From the NCBI GenBank assembly GCA_036159995.1, contig JAYYEI010000052.1, positions 1-7,401 on the forward strand: a stretch of DNA of 7,401 nt. The letters run 5' to 3'. This document shows, one piece after another, positions 1 to 5,958 of this stretch (position 1 is its first letter; every line of letters begins with the position of its first letter). Below the pieces are notes generated by a model, which made no database searches, was not told where the DNA came from, and saw nothing but the letters and a program-made list of their open reading frames with translations. The DNA comes from UBA8752 sp036159995. GTDB taxonomy: Bacteria > Bacteroidota > Bacteroidia > Flavobacteriales_D > Sanyastnellaceae. Both the position numbers and the translations under genes were made by a program.

Positions 1-51
1 TCCCAAGCCTGCCTTGAGATGCGGGCCAACTGGGACGCCCAGACCGCCTGA
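1..51 (+). CDS. C-terminal end of an unidentified protein (5' truncated by window edge)
   Basis: Frame 1 is open from the first base and ends at TGA (49-51), leaving 16 residues that read SQACLEMRANWDAQTA. The stop lies 6 bp from the stop of the convergent FG-GAP gene, the same tight spacing seen at the other two convergent junctions here, which suggests a real gene end. The fragment is too short to assign to a family, and chance openness over 51 bp cannot be excluded. Confidence 0.5.
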   Translation, partial: SQACLEMRANWDAQTA

Positions 52-52
52 C

Positions 53-67
53 CCCGGTCAATCCGGG
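53..67. terminator. Small GC hairpin across the convergent junction, possible bidirectional terminator
   Basis: CCCGG (53-57) and CCGGG (63-67) form a perfect 5-bp stem with a TCAAT loop. The hairpin sits exactly between the two convergent stop codons and includes the stop of the FG-GAP gene (58-60, minus strand). There is no T-tract on either side, so intrinsic termination is uncertain. Confidence 0.25.
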
Positions 68-1740
68 CAGAACTCGCCAAACTGGGCGAGGAACAGCAGG
101 ATGTCGGCGGATCCGACGAGGCCATCCCCGTCGAAATCTCCCGGGCAACTCAAGCCAGCACAACCGTAGGCGCCGAGCACGACGAGCATGTCCTCCACGC
201 CGATGAGGCCGCTGCCGTCAAAGTCGGCGGGACAGGCTGGAGCGTTCTCGCCTTCGACCAGCATCAGCCGCTGGTTGGTGGCCAGATCGTAGAGGGTCTC
301 CTCCTGTCCCATCGGCCACCGCACCACGAGCGAGTCGATGGTGGTCGTGGCGCCAAATCCGAAATGGAGCCAGCGTGAATTCTGCTGCAGCATGCCTTCC
401 CCACAGGAAGCCTGACGCACCCGCGACACGACCGCTCCAGTGCTGTCCGTCGTGTATGCGATGACCTTCGTTCCGATGCCATCGCGGTTGCTCTCCGTCC
501 CACGCGGCAACACCTCCAGCCAATGGCCCTCCTGAGGCTCCCCCTCGAGAAGGAGCGCTTCCGTCCCAATGGGCAGGGCGGCCAGATCCACCGTTCCGTC
601 CTGGTTCCAGTCCGCTTGAACCATCACATAGATCTCCGCCAGCTGTGCGTCCCCGGGCAGCTCGAGGCTGCGGTCCGTCCAGCCTGTGCCGCCTTCGTTG
701 TAGAACCACTTGTTGGGCTGTGGAGTGTACCAAGACGGCAGCGGGTATTGGTAATGGATGAAATCGGCCGAGTTCACGAAGAGATCCTCGTACCCGTCGT
801 TGTCGAAGTCGGCCCCGATGACCGCCCATCCCGTGGTGGGCTCCGGCGGCATGCCATACTCAGGCGCCACGTCCACAAAGGACAGGTTGCCCGTGTCCTT
901 CATGAAGAAAGCCTCGTCGAGTCCGGTGATGTACACCTCCCGGCGCCCGTCGAGGTCCTCGTCAATCCAAGCCGTACCCATGGCGTCCGTCACCACATCC
1001 AGCCCGGTCTCGGCACTCTGGTCCACGAAACCGGAATCGGTGCCGATGTAGTATTCGTTGATGTAGTCCTTGTCGTTGATCACGTACAAGTCCAGTCGGT
1101 CGTCGTCGTTGAGGTCGATGAACTGGCCCTGATGCGTGGGCGAGAAGAGGTCTTGGGGAAGACCCCAATCAGTCAGGGCGAAATGCCCGGCGCCATCCCC
1201 GAGGTAGAACTCGTTGGCGCAGAGGGGAAGCGAACTGGCGTAATTGGAAATGAACAGATCGAGGTGACCGTCGAGGTTGATGTCGGCAATGCAGAGGCCA
1301 TAGCCCTTGTGCGCAGCCTCCACCACGATGCCGCAGGAGTCGGTGATGTCCTGCATGACCAGCCCCCCGAGATTGCGGTAGATGCGATTGGGCCCCACAC
1401 GGCACGTCAAGAACAGATCTTGGTCCGCGTCGTTGTCCATGTCTGCCCAGACCACACTGCGCGGGGTGCAGTCTCCGGGTTCAAGGCCGAGCTCGACCGG
1501 ATGCACCTCAAAACCCACGCTGTCGCGGAGATAGAGGTCGATGCCATGGAGGTCATTGCCAAAGGTCAGATCCTCCCAGCCGTCCCCATCCACATCGACC
1601 GCACTGACGCCGGGCGAGTACGTACCACCCAGCATGAACGTCGGCAACACGAGGCTGTCCCCGATGGAATTCCATTGGGCGTCCAAGCCAATGGGCAAGG
1701 ACAACAGACTGAGCAACAGGACGATTCGGTTCAAACGCAC
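58..1740 (-). CDS. Secreted FG-GAP/VCBS repeat protein with ASPIC/UnbV domain and dockerin-like C-terminus (CRTAC1-type)
   Basis: This is a predicted exported beta-propeller protein; its binding partner is unknown. Numbered from GTG at 1740 (560 aa), a signal peptide spans about residues 1-22, rich in Leu/Ile and ending LDA|Q. Seven Asp-rich FG-GAP/VCBS calcium-loop repeats follow at about 45-58, 97-110, 150-163, 206-219, 257-271, 308-321 and 374-387, for example DVDGDGWEDL and DFDNDGYEDL, enough for a seven-bladed propeller. An ASPIC/UnbV domain lies at about 406-496, with NRDGIGTKV, a short LHFGFG strand and VVRWPMG. Residues 503-560 are two Cys-flanked DFDGxG repeats resembling dockerin or EF-hand loops. 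The frame stays open up to a GTG at 1824 (588 aa). The only upstream initiators are GTG 1824, TTG 1743 and GTG 1740, and no in-frame ATG lies before the signal peptide. I prefer 1740/1743 because they place the signal peptide at the N-terminus and follow a promoter-like sequence. Family assignment is firm; the start is not. Confidence 0.9.
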   Translation of the reverse strand: MRLNRIVLLLSLLSLPIGLDAQWNSIGDSLVLPTFMLGGTYSPGVSAVDVDGDGWEDLTFGNDLHGIDLYLRDSVGFEVHPVELGLEPGDCTPRSVVWADMDNDADQDLFLTCRVGPNRIYRNLGGLVMQDITDSCGIVVEAAHKGYGLCIADINLDGHLDLFISNYASSLPLCANEFYLGDGAGHFALTDWGLPQDLFSPTHQGQFIDLNDDDRLDLYVINDKDYINEYYIGTDSGFVDQSAETGLDVVTDAMGTAWIDEDLDGRREVYITGLDEAFFMKDTGNLSFVDVAPEYGMPPEPTTGWAVIGADFDNDGYEDLFVNSADFIHYQYPLPSWYTPQPNKWFYNEGGTGWTDRSLELPGDAQLAEIYVMVQADWNQDGTVDLAALPIGTEALLLEGEPQEGHWLEVLPRGTESNRDGIGTKVIAYTTDSTGAVVSRVRQASCGEGMLQQNSRWLHFGFGATTTIDSLVVRWPMGQEETLYDLATNQRLMLVEGENAPACPADFDGSGLIGVEDMLVVLGAYGCAGLSCPGDFDGDGLVGSADILLFLAQFGEFCPD

Positions 1741-1745
1741 CAAAT

Positions 1746-1773
1746 AAAAGATAAGGCCTCCCTGGAAATCCAA
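1746..1773 (-). promoter_or_regulatory. Bacteroidota-type promoter candidate for the FG-GAP gene
   Basis: On the minus strand, TTG (1773-1771) is followed by 17 nt and then TATCTTTT (1753-1746), one base short of the Bacteroidota -7 consensus TAnnTTTG. It lies just upstream of the TTG/GTG start candidates at 1743/1740. A transcript from it would have little or no leader, and the 1824 start would fall outside the message. Pattern match only. Confidence 0.3.
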
Positions 1774-1822
1774 GGGATGGAAAGTGGGGCTTCCCGGCCT
1801 CCGATTTGCAGGCGGGACAATC

Positions 1823-1840
1823 ACCCCATGCCTGTGGGGT
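1823..1840 (-). terminator. Hairpin downstream of the thioesterase gene, weak terminator candidate
   Basis: ACCCCA (1823-1828) and TGGGGT (1835-1840) form a perfect 6-bp inverted repeat with a 6-nt loop, 8 bp past the thioesterase stop. No T-run follows on the minus strand. It overlaps the GTG at 1824, which is a further mild argument against that codon starting the FG-GAP gene. Confidence 0.3.
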
Positions 1841-1848
1841 CCGAATGC

Positions 1849-2259
1849 TCAGGCCAGCTTGTCGGGATGCTTGTCCTTGACGTGCTGGGCGATGGGCAGC
1901 GAATTGCCGTCCTCATCGATGCGCACAAAGACCAGCCGCGTCGTGGTCACCACGCTCTCCTCGTGGCTATAGACATTGAATTTCCGCGCTTCGACCGCCA
2001 CCGTGATGGACTTGTTGCCGATGCGGACGACCTCCCCGTAAAGCTTGATCAGGTTGTTTTCCTTGACCGGCGACTTGAACAGCACCTCCTCGACCTTGAG
2101 GGTCACCATGTTGGGGCTGTAGCAGACTTCGTTGACGAACGCCACCGCCACCTCGTCAATCCAGCCGAGCATGGTGCCGCCGAAGAGATTGTTGTGGACG
2201 CCGAGGTCGTGCTTCTTGCACACTTTGGTACCGAGCAATTGCATGCCACAAAGGTCCAT
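1849..2259 (-). CDS. Acyl-CoA thioesterase, hotdog fold (YciA/BACH-like 4HBT family)
   Basis: This predicted cytoplasmic enzyme hydrolyses acyl-CoA thioesters to free acid and CoA. The protein is 136 aa, the usual size of a single-hotdog YciA-type enzyme. The signature is NLFGGTMLGWIDEVAVAF at about residues 24-41: the LFGG turn and the long hotdog helix carrying the conserved Asp at about 35. The family beta-sheet follows (VTLKVEEVLFKSPV, then the LYGEVVRIGNKSITVAVEA region) and a TTTRLVFVRID strand. The tail is charged (VKDKHPDKLA). The ATG at 2259 is chosen because anything upstream runs into the divergent nuclease gene; an ATG five codons later is an alternative. The start codon sits in the loop of a perfect inverted repeat (2246-2267). 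Substrate chain length cannot be read from sequence. Confidence 0.9.
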   Translation of the reverse strand: MDLCGMQLLGTKVCKKHDLGVHNNLFGGTMLGWIDEVAVAFVNEVCYSPNMVTLKVEEVLFKSPVKENNLIKLYGEVVRIGNKSITVAVEARKFNVYSHEESVVTTTRLVFVRIDEDGNSLPIAQHVKDKHPDKLA

Positions 2260-2267
2260 CTTTGTGG
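2246..2267. promoter_or_regulatory. Perfect inverted repeat over the thioesterase start, possible operator or translational hairpin
   Basis: CCACAAAG (2246-2253) and CTTTGTGG (2260-2267) are exact reverse complements separated by GTCCAT. The loop contains the thioesterase start codon (ATG on the minus strand, 2259-2257). The right arm also lies within CATCTTTG (2257-2264), a near match to the -7 consensus for the plus-strand nuclease gene, with TTG at 2239-2241, although the 15-nt spacer is short. It could be an operator shared by the divergent pair or an RNA hairpin masking the thioesterase start. Confidence 0.35.
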
Positions 2268-2283
2268 TCTGATCCACAGCATC

Positions 2284-3750
2284 ATGTCCGGCCGACACCT
2301 CTCCCGCCTCCTTTCCGCGCTCACCGCGCTCCTCCTGCCCTGTCTCGCCGCCACGGCCCAGACCGGCATCGCCATCGACCACGACTTCGGCGACTGGAAT
2401 CCGGCCGGCGACCTCGCCGCCTCCGACACCGTCGGCCCGCTGGTGGCTGCGGGCTTCACCACCGACGCGGAAAACCTCTACTTCCACCTCGTCTACGACC
2501 GGCTCATCGCCCTCGACGAGTCCTGGGAGCCCCACGGCACCCGCCTCGGCGTGGACATCGACGGCAACGCCTCCACCGGCCAGATCGTCGGCGGGTTCCA
2601 GGGCGCCGACATCGTCGTCCACCTGCAAGACCGCTACGTGAGCGAGAGCAACACCGACGGCACCACAGAGCAACACAGCCTCAACGATCGCTATGTCCGC
2701 ATGGCGCCGACCTATGGCGGCGAGGAGCACGAAGTCTCCTTGGGCCGCGCGGTCAACGGCGTCCCGGTGGCCGGCACGGTCCGGTGGACGGTGCGCTGTG
2801 CCTCCGGCCAGCAGGTCAGCGGCGAGGTCGCCCTCGACAACACCCCTGCCCTTGCCATGGCCACTCCGCTGGAACGCGCCGAGGGCGCCGAGGTCCGAGT
2901 CGCCTTCTGGAACATGAACCGCCGCCTCGACGAGGCCCCAGCCCTCGAAGCGATGGGCCGCATCCTGCAGGCCGTCCAGCCCGATGTGATCGGCATGAGT
3001 GAAGTCGAGGACTTCAGCGCCGCCCACGTCCGGGACCTGCTCGACAGCTGGCTTCCCCTCGACGGCGGCTCCTGGCACGTCGCCAAGGACGACTGGGACC
3101 TGATGGTCTGCAGCCGCTGGCCGATCACCGCGGAATACCCGGACATCTACCGCCAGTTCCCCGTGCTGGTGGAGGCCCCCTGGGCCGGCGACCTGATGGT
3201 GTCCGCCAGCCACCTCAAGTGCTGCAACGGGGCCGAACAGCGACGCACCGAAGCCGATGAATACATGGCCTTCCTCCGCGACGCCATGACCGAGGGCGGC
3301 GACGTCGATCTGCCCTACAAGACCCCCGTCGTCTACGGCGGCGACCTGAACATGGTCGGCCCGGGCTGGGCCATGCAGACCCTGCTCACCGGCAACATCC
3401 ACGATGAAGGGGCCAACGGTCCCGACTTCGCCCCCGACTGGGACGGCACCACCCTGCGCGAGCTGACCTGCCTGCAAAGCGACCGCGCCATGGACTACAC
3501 CTGGCGCAACGACAACAGCAGCTGGGGAGCGGGTAAGCTGGACTACATCATCGTCCAGGACGGCGTGGTGGAAGTGCTGCGCGAATTCTCACTGGAGACC
3601 TCGTCCATGACCGCCGAGCGTCGCGCCCAATACGGCCTCGAGCCCGGCGACGACCTGCAGGCCAGCGACCACTACATCGTGGTGGCCGACCTCAAGCAGC
3701 GCGACCGCCGTCCGGGCACCAAGCCCGTCAAGCTCAAGAAGGCGAACTGA
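2284..3750 (+). CDS. Secreted endonuclease/exonuclease/phosphatase (EEP) family protein with N-terminal beta-sandwich-like domain
   Basis: This is a predicted exported metal-dependent phosphoesterase of the DNase I-like fold; substrate unknown (DNA, phospholipid or another phosphoester). The protein is 488 aa. The signal peptide spans 1-26 (ends ATAQ). Residues about 28-190 resemble the CBM9/DOMON-like beta-sandwich, with IDHDFGDW at 31-38, ENLYFHLVYD and a DIDGN loop; this part is less certain. The catalytic domain covers about 204-472 and shows the family motifs: FWNMNR (Asn 210/212), GMSEVED with metal-ligand Glu 240, SHLKCC with His 310, YGGDLN (Asp 354, Asn 356), GKLDYI and the terminal SDHY (Asp 462, His 463). 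The tail is basic (RRPGTKPVKLKKAN). ATG 2284 is chosen because it starts the signal peptide; the frame stays open far upstream only as antisense to neighbours. The gene diverges from the thioesterase and uses mostly C-ending codons. Confidence 0.92.
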   Translation: MSGRHLSRLLSALTALLLPCLAATAQTGIAIDHDFGDWNPAGDLAASDTVGPLVAAGFTTDAENLYFHLVYDRLIALDESWEPHGTRLGVDIDGNASTGQIVGGFQGADIVVHLQDRYVSESNTDGTTEQHSLNDRYVRMAPTYGGEEHEVSLGRAVNGVPVAGTVRWTVRCASGQQVSGEVALDNTPALAMATPLERAEGAEVRVAFWNMNRRLDEAPALEAMGRILQAVQPDVIGMSEVEDFSAAHVRDLLDSWLPLDGGSWHVAKDDWDLMVCSRWPITAEYPDIYRQFPVLVEAPWAGDLMVSASHLKCCNGAEQRRTEADEYMAFLRDAMTEGGDVDLPYKTPVVYGGDLNMVGPGWAMQTLLTGNIHDEGANGPDFAPDWDGTTLRELTCLQSDRAMDYTWRNDNSSWGAGKLDYIIVQDGVVEVLREFSLETSSMTAERRAQYGLEPGDDLQASDHYIVVADLKQRDRRPGTKPVKLKKAN

Positions 3751-3757
3751 GCCCCCC

Positions 3758-3778
3758 GGGAATCACCGACGGTCTCCC
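3758..3778. terminator. Imperfect hairpin at the nuclease/DUF5777 convergent junction
   Basis: GGGA (3758-3761) can pair with TCCC (3775-3778), with an inner ACC/GGT stem (3765-3767 with 3771-3773) and an asymmetric internal loop. It straddles the 12-bp gap between the nuclease stop and the DUF5777 stop. It has no T-tract and is a weak candidate only. Confidence 0.2.
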
Positions 3779-4644
3779 ACCTGGAATACCCGGTTGATGT
3801 TGAACCCGAAGTAGAGGTCCCCATCGAGCCAGCGGCCGGCGGTTTCCGCGAGGAAAGACCGTTCGAACATGCCGCGGCTGTTGGTGATGTGCAACTGGAA
3901 CACGTGGCCTCCGGTCTCGATGTCGAGGCCGAGGCTGAGCGAATTCTGCAGGTCATCCGCCACCGGACGCGGCAACAAGAGGTGGTATTCCCCGTTGACC
4001 GAAAGCCGGGAATTCAACTTGTACCGAAAGCCAGTGCCGATGGTGGCCACATCGTTGGCCTCGGCGGACAGCTCCACGAGGTTGCGGTGGATCAGGGAGG
4101 GAATCACGGCGAGGGAGAAGTCGGGCGAGAACTTCCGGGCCACCACGACCTGGTGCACATAGCTCAGGCGGTGGACGCCGAGGCGCTCGAGGCCATCCTC
4201 CGGGAAGCGCATGCCGTCCCGCATGGCGACGGAGTACGCCGTCAGGCTGACTGGAGATCCACCCCCACTCTGCTGTTCCACGAACCGCCACTTGACGTTG
4301 GCCTCAAGGGTCTTGCCGAAGGTGGACCGGGCCACTCCGACCTGCAGGCGGTCGGTCAGGCCGTAATCGAGCCCCATGCGCATCTGGGCATTGTCGAGCC
4401 CCCACAGGGCATAGGCCCCATCGCTGATCCGGCCGAACCGGTGGGCGATGATGAAGTTCATCTCCCCGCGGCCGCACGTTTCCGGGCTCTGCACATTGAT
4501 GATGCGACCGGCCTTGAAGGTCGAGGTGACGACCTGGGGACCTGAAGGCTCATCGAAGAAGTCCATCAGGTCATCCTGGGCAAGGGCGGGCTGGGCGGAC
4601 CAAACCCCGAGGCAGGCCAGGGCGGTGAGAAGGCGTCGGGTCAT
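3763..4644 (-). CDS. DUF5777 family beta-barrel protein
   Basis: This is a predicted outer-membrane or periplasmic beta-barrel protein of unknown function, 293 aa. The signal peptide spans 1-22 (MTRRLLTALACLGVWSAQPALA|Q), followed by an acidic stretch (DDLMDFFDE). The family pattern is clear: EMNFIIAHRFGRI at 61-73, WGLDNAQMRMGLDYGLTDRLQVGV at 81-104 and a STFGKT turn. Alternating amphipathic strands then run to the C-terminus, including GHVFQLHITNSRGMF at about 246-260 and LYFGFNINRVFQV at 277-289. ATG 4644 overlaps the upstream YceI stop as ATGA, implying translational coupling; an upstream in-frame extension would be antisense-like sequence inside yceI. It is the last gene of the four-gene operon. 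Company with YceI and a c-type cytochrome suggests an envelope redox or lipid role, but that is inference. Confidence 0.88.
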   Translation of the reverse strand: MTRRLLTALACLGVWSAQPALAQDDLMDFFDEPSGPQVVTSTFKAGRIINVQSPETCGRGEMNFIIAHRFGRISDGAYALWGLDNAQMRMGLDYGLTDRLQVGVARSTFGKTLEANVKWRFVEQQSGGGSPVSLTAYSVAMRDGMRFPEDGLERLGVHRLSYVHQVVVARKFSPDFSLAVIPSLIHRNLVELSAEANDVATIGTGFRYKLNSRLSVNGEYHLLLPRPVADDLQNSLSLGLDIETGGHVFQLHITNSRGMFERSFLAETAGRWLDGDLYFGFNINRVFQVGDRR

Positions 4645-5180
4645 CGGGGAGCGAGGGTTGCGGAAAGCGTCACATCGATGACCTCGGCGATGTTTTCCGA
4701 GACCACCTTGGGGATGTCGATGTCGTGGTCGGTGCAAGGCACGGAGAAGGCCGCCTCGATGGACCAGCCGGTTTCCGTGCGGACCATGGTGCCCGTGACC
4801 TCCCGCTCCACGGCCACACCGTGCATCTCGAGCGTGCCCTTGGCCGTCACCTCCTGCGTCCCGGTTGCGGCCGGATTCAAGCCGACGAGGGTGCCGCGGA
4901 AGGACGCCTTGGGGTGCTGTTCCGACTCCATGTAGTTCTCGTTGAAGTGCTCCTCCATCAGCGCCTTCGGAAAATGGAAACTGAGGATGGGCACCTGAAA
5001 GGCCAACCGGCCGGACGCCACATCAAGGATGGCCGACGCCTCGTGACTTTCGGCCCGAATGTCCTCGATCGGAGTCTCCGACAGGAAGGCGATGTGGGCG
5101 TCGCGTGTGGCGAATTGCTGGGCGGCGGCGGTCCAGCCGAGCCCCAGAAGCAACAGGCCGAGGGAAAAGAGGGTCTTCAT
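4641..5180 (-). CDS. YceI-like family periplasmic protein (lipocalin-like, isoprenoid-binding type)
   Basis: The YceI family folds as a lipocalin-like barrel, and characterised members bind polyisoprenoids such as ubiquinone-8 precursors. This member has 179 aa, a normal length. The signal peptide spans 1-20 (MKTLFSLGLLLLGLGWTAAA|Q). Diagnostic segments are IAFLSETPIEDIRAES at 30-45, the SFHFPKALMEEHFNENYME segment at about 67-85 ending in the HPKASFRG strand, GTLEMHGV at 115-122 and the late DHDIDIPKVV loop at 151-160. ATG 5180 is chosen over the adjacent TTG 5183 because it forms TGATG with the cytochrome stop (1 bp overlap). Its own stop overlaps the DUF5777 start. The ligand here is unknown; a menaquinone-related isoprenoid is a speculation fitting the heme neighbour. 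Confidence 0.9.
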   Translation of the reverse strand: MKTLFSLGLLLLGLGWTAAAQQFATRDAHIAFLSETPIEDIRAESHEASAILDVASGRLAFQVPILSFHFPKALMEEHFNENYMESEQHPKASFRGTLVGLNPAATGTQEVTAKGTLEMHGVAVEREVTGTMVRTETGWSIEAAFSVPCTDHDIDIPKVVSENIAEVIDVTLSATLAPR

Positions 5181-5545
5181 CAATTGTTGGGTTTTCCGGC
5201 GTCAATCCAGGCCGAGAAGCGGACAATCGAGCAGCTGTCGAGCTTGCCGGATTGAGGCATCAACAGATCATCACCAGGCTCCCTGTCCATTCGATCCAGC
5301 ATGGTCTCGGCAAACAGGGCGATGTCGGCGTGCTCCTCAAAGGCAATCCCGGCGGACGGCGTGCTTCCCGAGTGACAGCCCTGGCAGTGGTCCGCCACAA
5401 GCGGGAGAATGTCCTGGCCGTACGACACATCGAACACGTCGCAATCGACCGGCGACCCGATGGTCTCGAGGTCATCGTAGGTGCACCCGGACATCAGGAC
5501 CAGCAGAATCAGGCATCCTGCCGCAGAGGTGAATCGCATCATCAT
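5180..5545 (-). CDS. Mono-heme c-type cytochrome lipoprotein
   Basis: This is a predicted envelope-anchored electron carrier, 121 aa. Residues 1-20 form a lipoprotein signal ending LMSG with lipidated Cys 21. A single heme-binding motif CQGCH covers 54-58 (Cys 54, Cys 57, His 58), preceded by SYGQDILPLVADH, typical of cytochrome c domains of the PSCyt1-like class. Met 96 in LLMPQSGKL is the likely distal ligand, and the C-terminal VRFSAWIDAGKPNN matches the usual closing helix (WIxxGAxxN). Cys 35 and Cys 104 are extra and could form a disulfide. Several starts are possible: GTG 5581, ATG 5563 and a run of ATGs at 5545, 5542 and 5539. I choose 5545 because it gives a compact lipoprotein signal and a 7-bp gap to the SdpI-like gene. 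The stop overlaps the YceI start. Confidence 0.85.
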   Translation of the reverse strand: MMMRFTSAAGCLILLVLMSGCTYDDLETIGSPVDCDVFDVSYGQDILPLVADHCQGCHSGSTPSAGIAFEEHADIALFAETMLDRMDREPGDDLLMPQSGKLDSCSIVRFSAWIDAGKPNN

Positions 5546-5552
5546 CGTTAAG

Positions 5553-5948
5553 TTAATCCGCATCGCCCTTTGTGGGTTCACTCCTGCACGGAAGATGGTC
5601 GCCCCGCTTCAGGGCGCGTTCGATCACCACCAGCGGCCAGACACAGGCCAAGGTGAAGGCCGAATAGAGCACCAGCTGTCCAGTGTCGAGGGTCGCATAC
5701 AGCGTGAACGGCACTGCCGCCGCCATCAACGGCCAGGCGTACATCGCATAGAGGTCAATGCTCCGCTGGTTGGCGTAGGCCCAGGCTTCCGGCGACGCCA
5801 TGGAGCGCCTCGTGCGATAGCCATAGGTCTGACTGGGCACAGGGCCTGGCGGAAACCGGCGCACCACCGCCTGGATCACCCAAAGCAACGCCCCCGGTAA
5901 CAGGTTGAGTCCCAAATTGACCCACGAAAACACGATGCCTTCCTCCAT
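5553..5948 (-). CDS. SdpI-like small integral membrane protein
   Basis: This protein of 131 aa has three predicted transmembrane segments at about 6-30, 66-86 and 90-110, and a charged cytoplasmic-looking tail (RALKRGDHLPCRSEPTKGDAD). Between the first two segments lies YGYRTRRSMASPEAWAYANQ (42-61), which fits the SdpI/YhfL signature GxRTxxSxxxxxxWxxAN. In Bacillus subtilis SdpI is an immunity protein and signal sensor for the SdpC toxin; most Bacteroidota homologues have no known role, and no toxin gene is visible here. It is the first gene of the minus-strand operon, 7 bp before the cytochrome. ATG 5948 is the first ATG before the hydrophobic N-terminus; the frame continues open upstream only as antisense of the divergent gene. 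Confidence 0.72.
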   Translation of the reverse strand: MEEGIVFSWVNLGLNLLPGALLWVIQAVVRRFPPGPVPSQTYGYRTRRSMASPEAWAYANQRSIDLYAMYAWPLMAAAVPFTLYATLDTGQLVLYSAFTLACVWPLVVIERALKRGDHLPCRSEPTKGDAD

Positions 5949-5958
5949 GACTGCCAAG

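Noticed and set aside
58..1740. Possible tandem DNA repeats in the FG-GAP gene, suggested by recurring Asp-rich codons
   Set aside because: The repetition is at protein level only; spacing between repeats varies and the nucleotide copies are diverged, so it is not a DNA repeat array.
523..2283. A plus-strand frame open from 523 into the EEP gene, which would give a 1075-aa fusion protein
   Set aside because: The first 587 codons are antisense to the FG-GAP and thioesterase genes and read as low-complexity Val/His/Arg/Glu-rich sequence. The EEP protein has its own signal peptide at ATG 2284.
2260..3477. N-terminal extension of the thioesterase on the minus strand (542-aa frame)
   Set aside because: The extension is antisense to the EEP gene, Gly/Ala/Val/Asp-rich, without a recognisable domain. 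The thioesterase fold is complete from 2259.
3889..4545. 218-aa plus-strand open frame
   Set aside because: It is antisense to the DUF5777 gene and has no family motif, while the minus strand shows a signal peptide and clear DUF5777 pattern.
4725..5255. 176-aa plus-strand open frame
   Set aside because: It is antisense to the YceI gene and the cytochrome 3' end; composition is shadow-like and the minus-strand assignments are firm.
5553..5948. SdpI-like gene read as immunity gene of a toxin/immunity pair
   Set aside because: No SdpC-like or other small secreted toxin gene lies nearby; the downstream neighbours are a cytochrome, YceI and a barrel protein.
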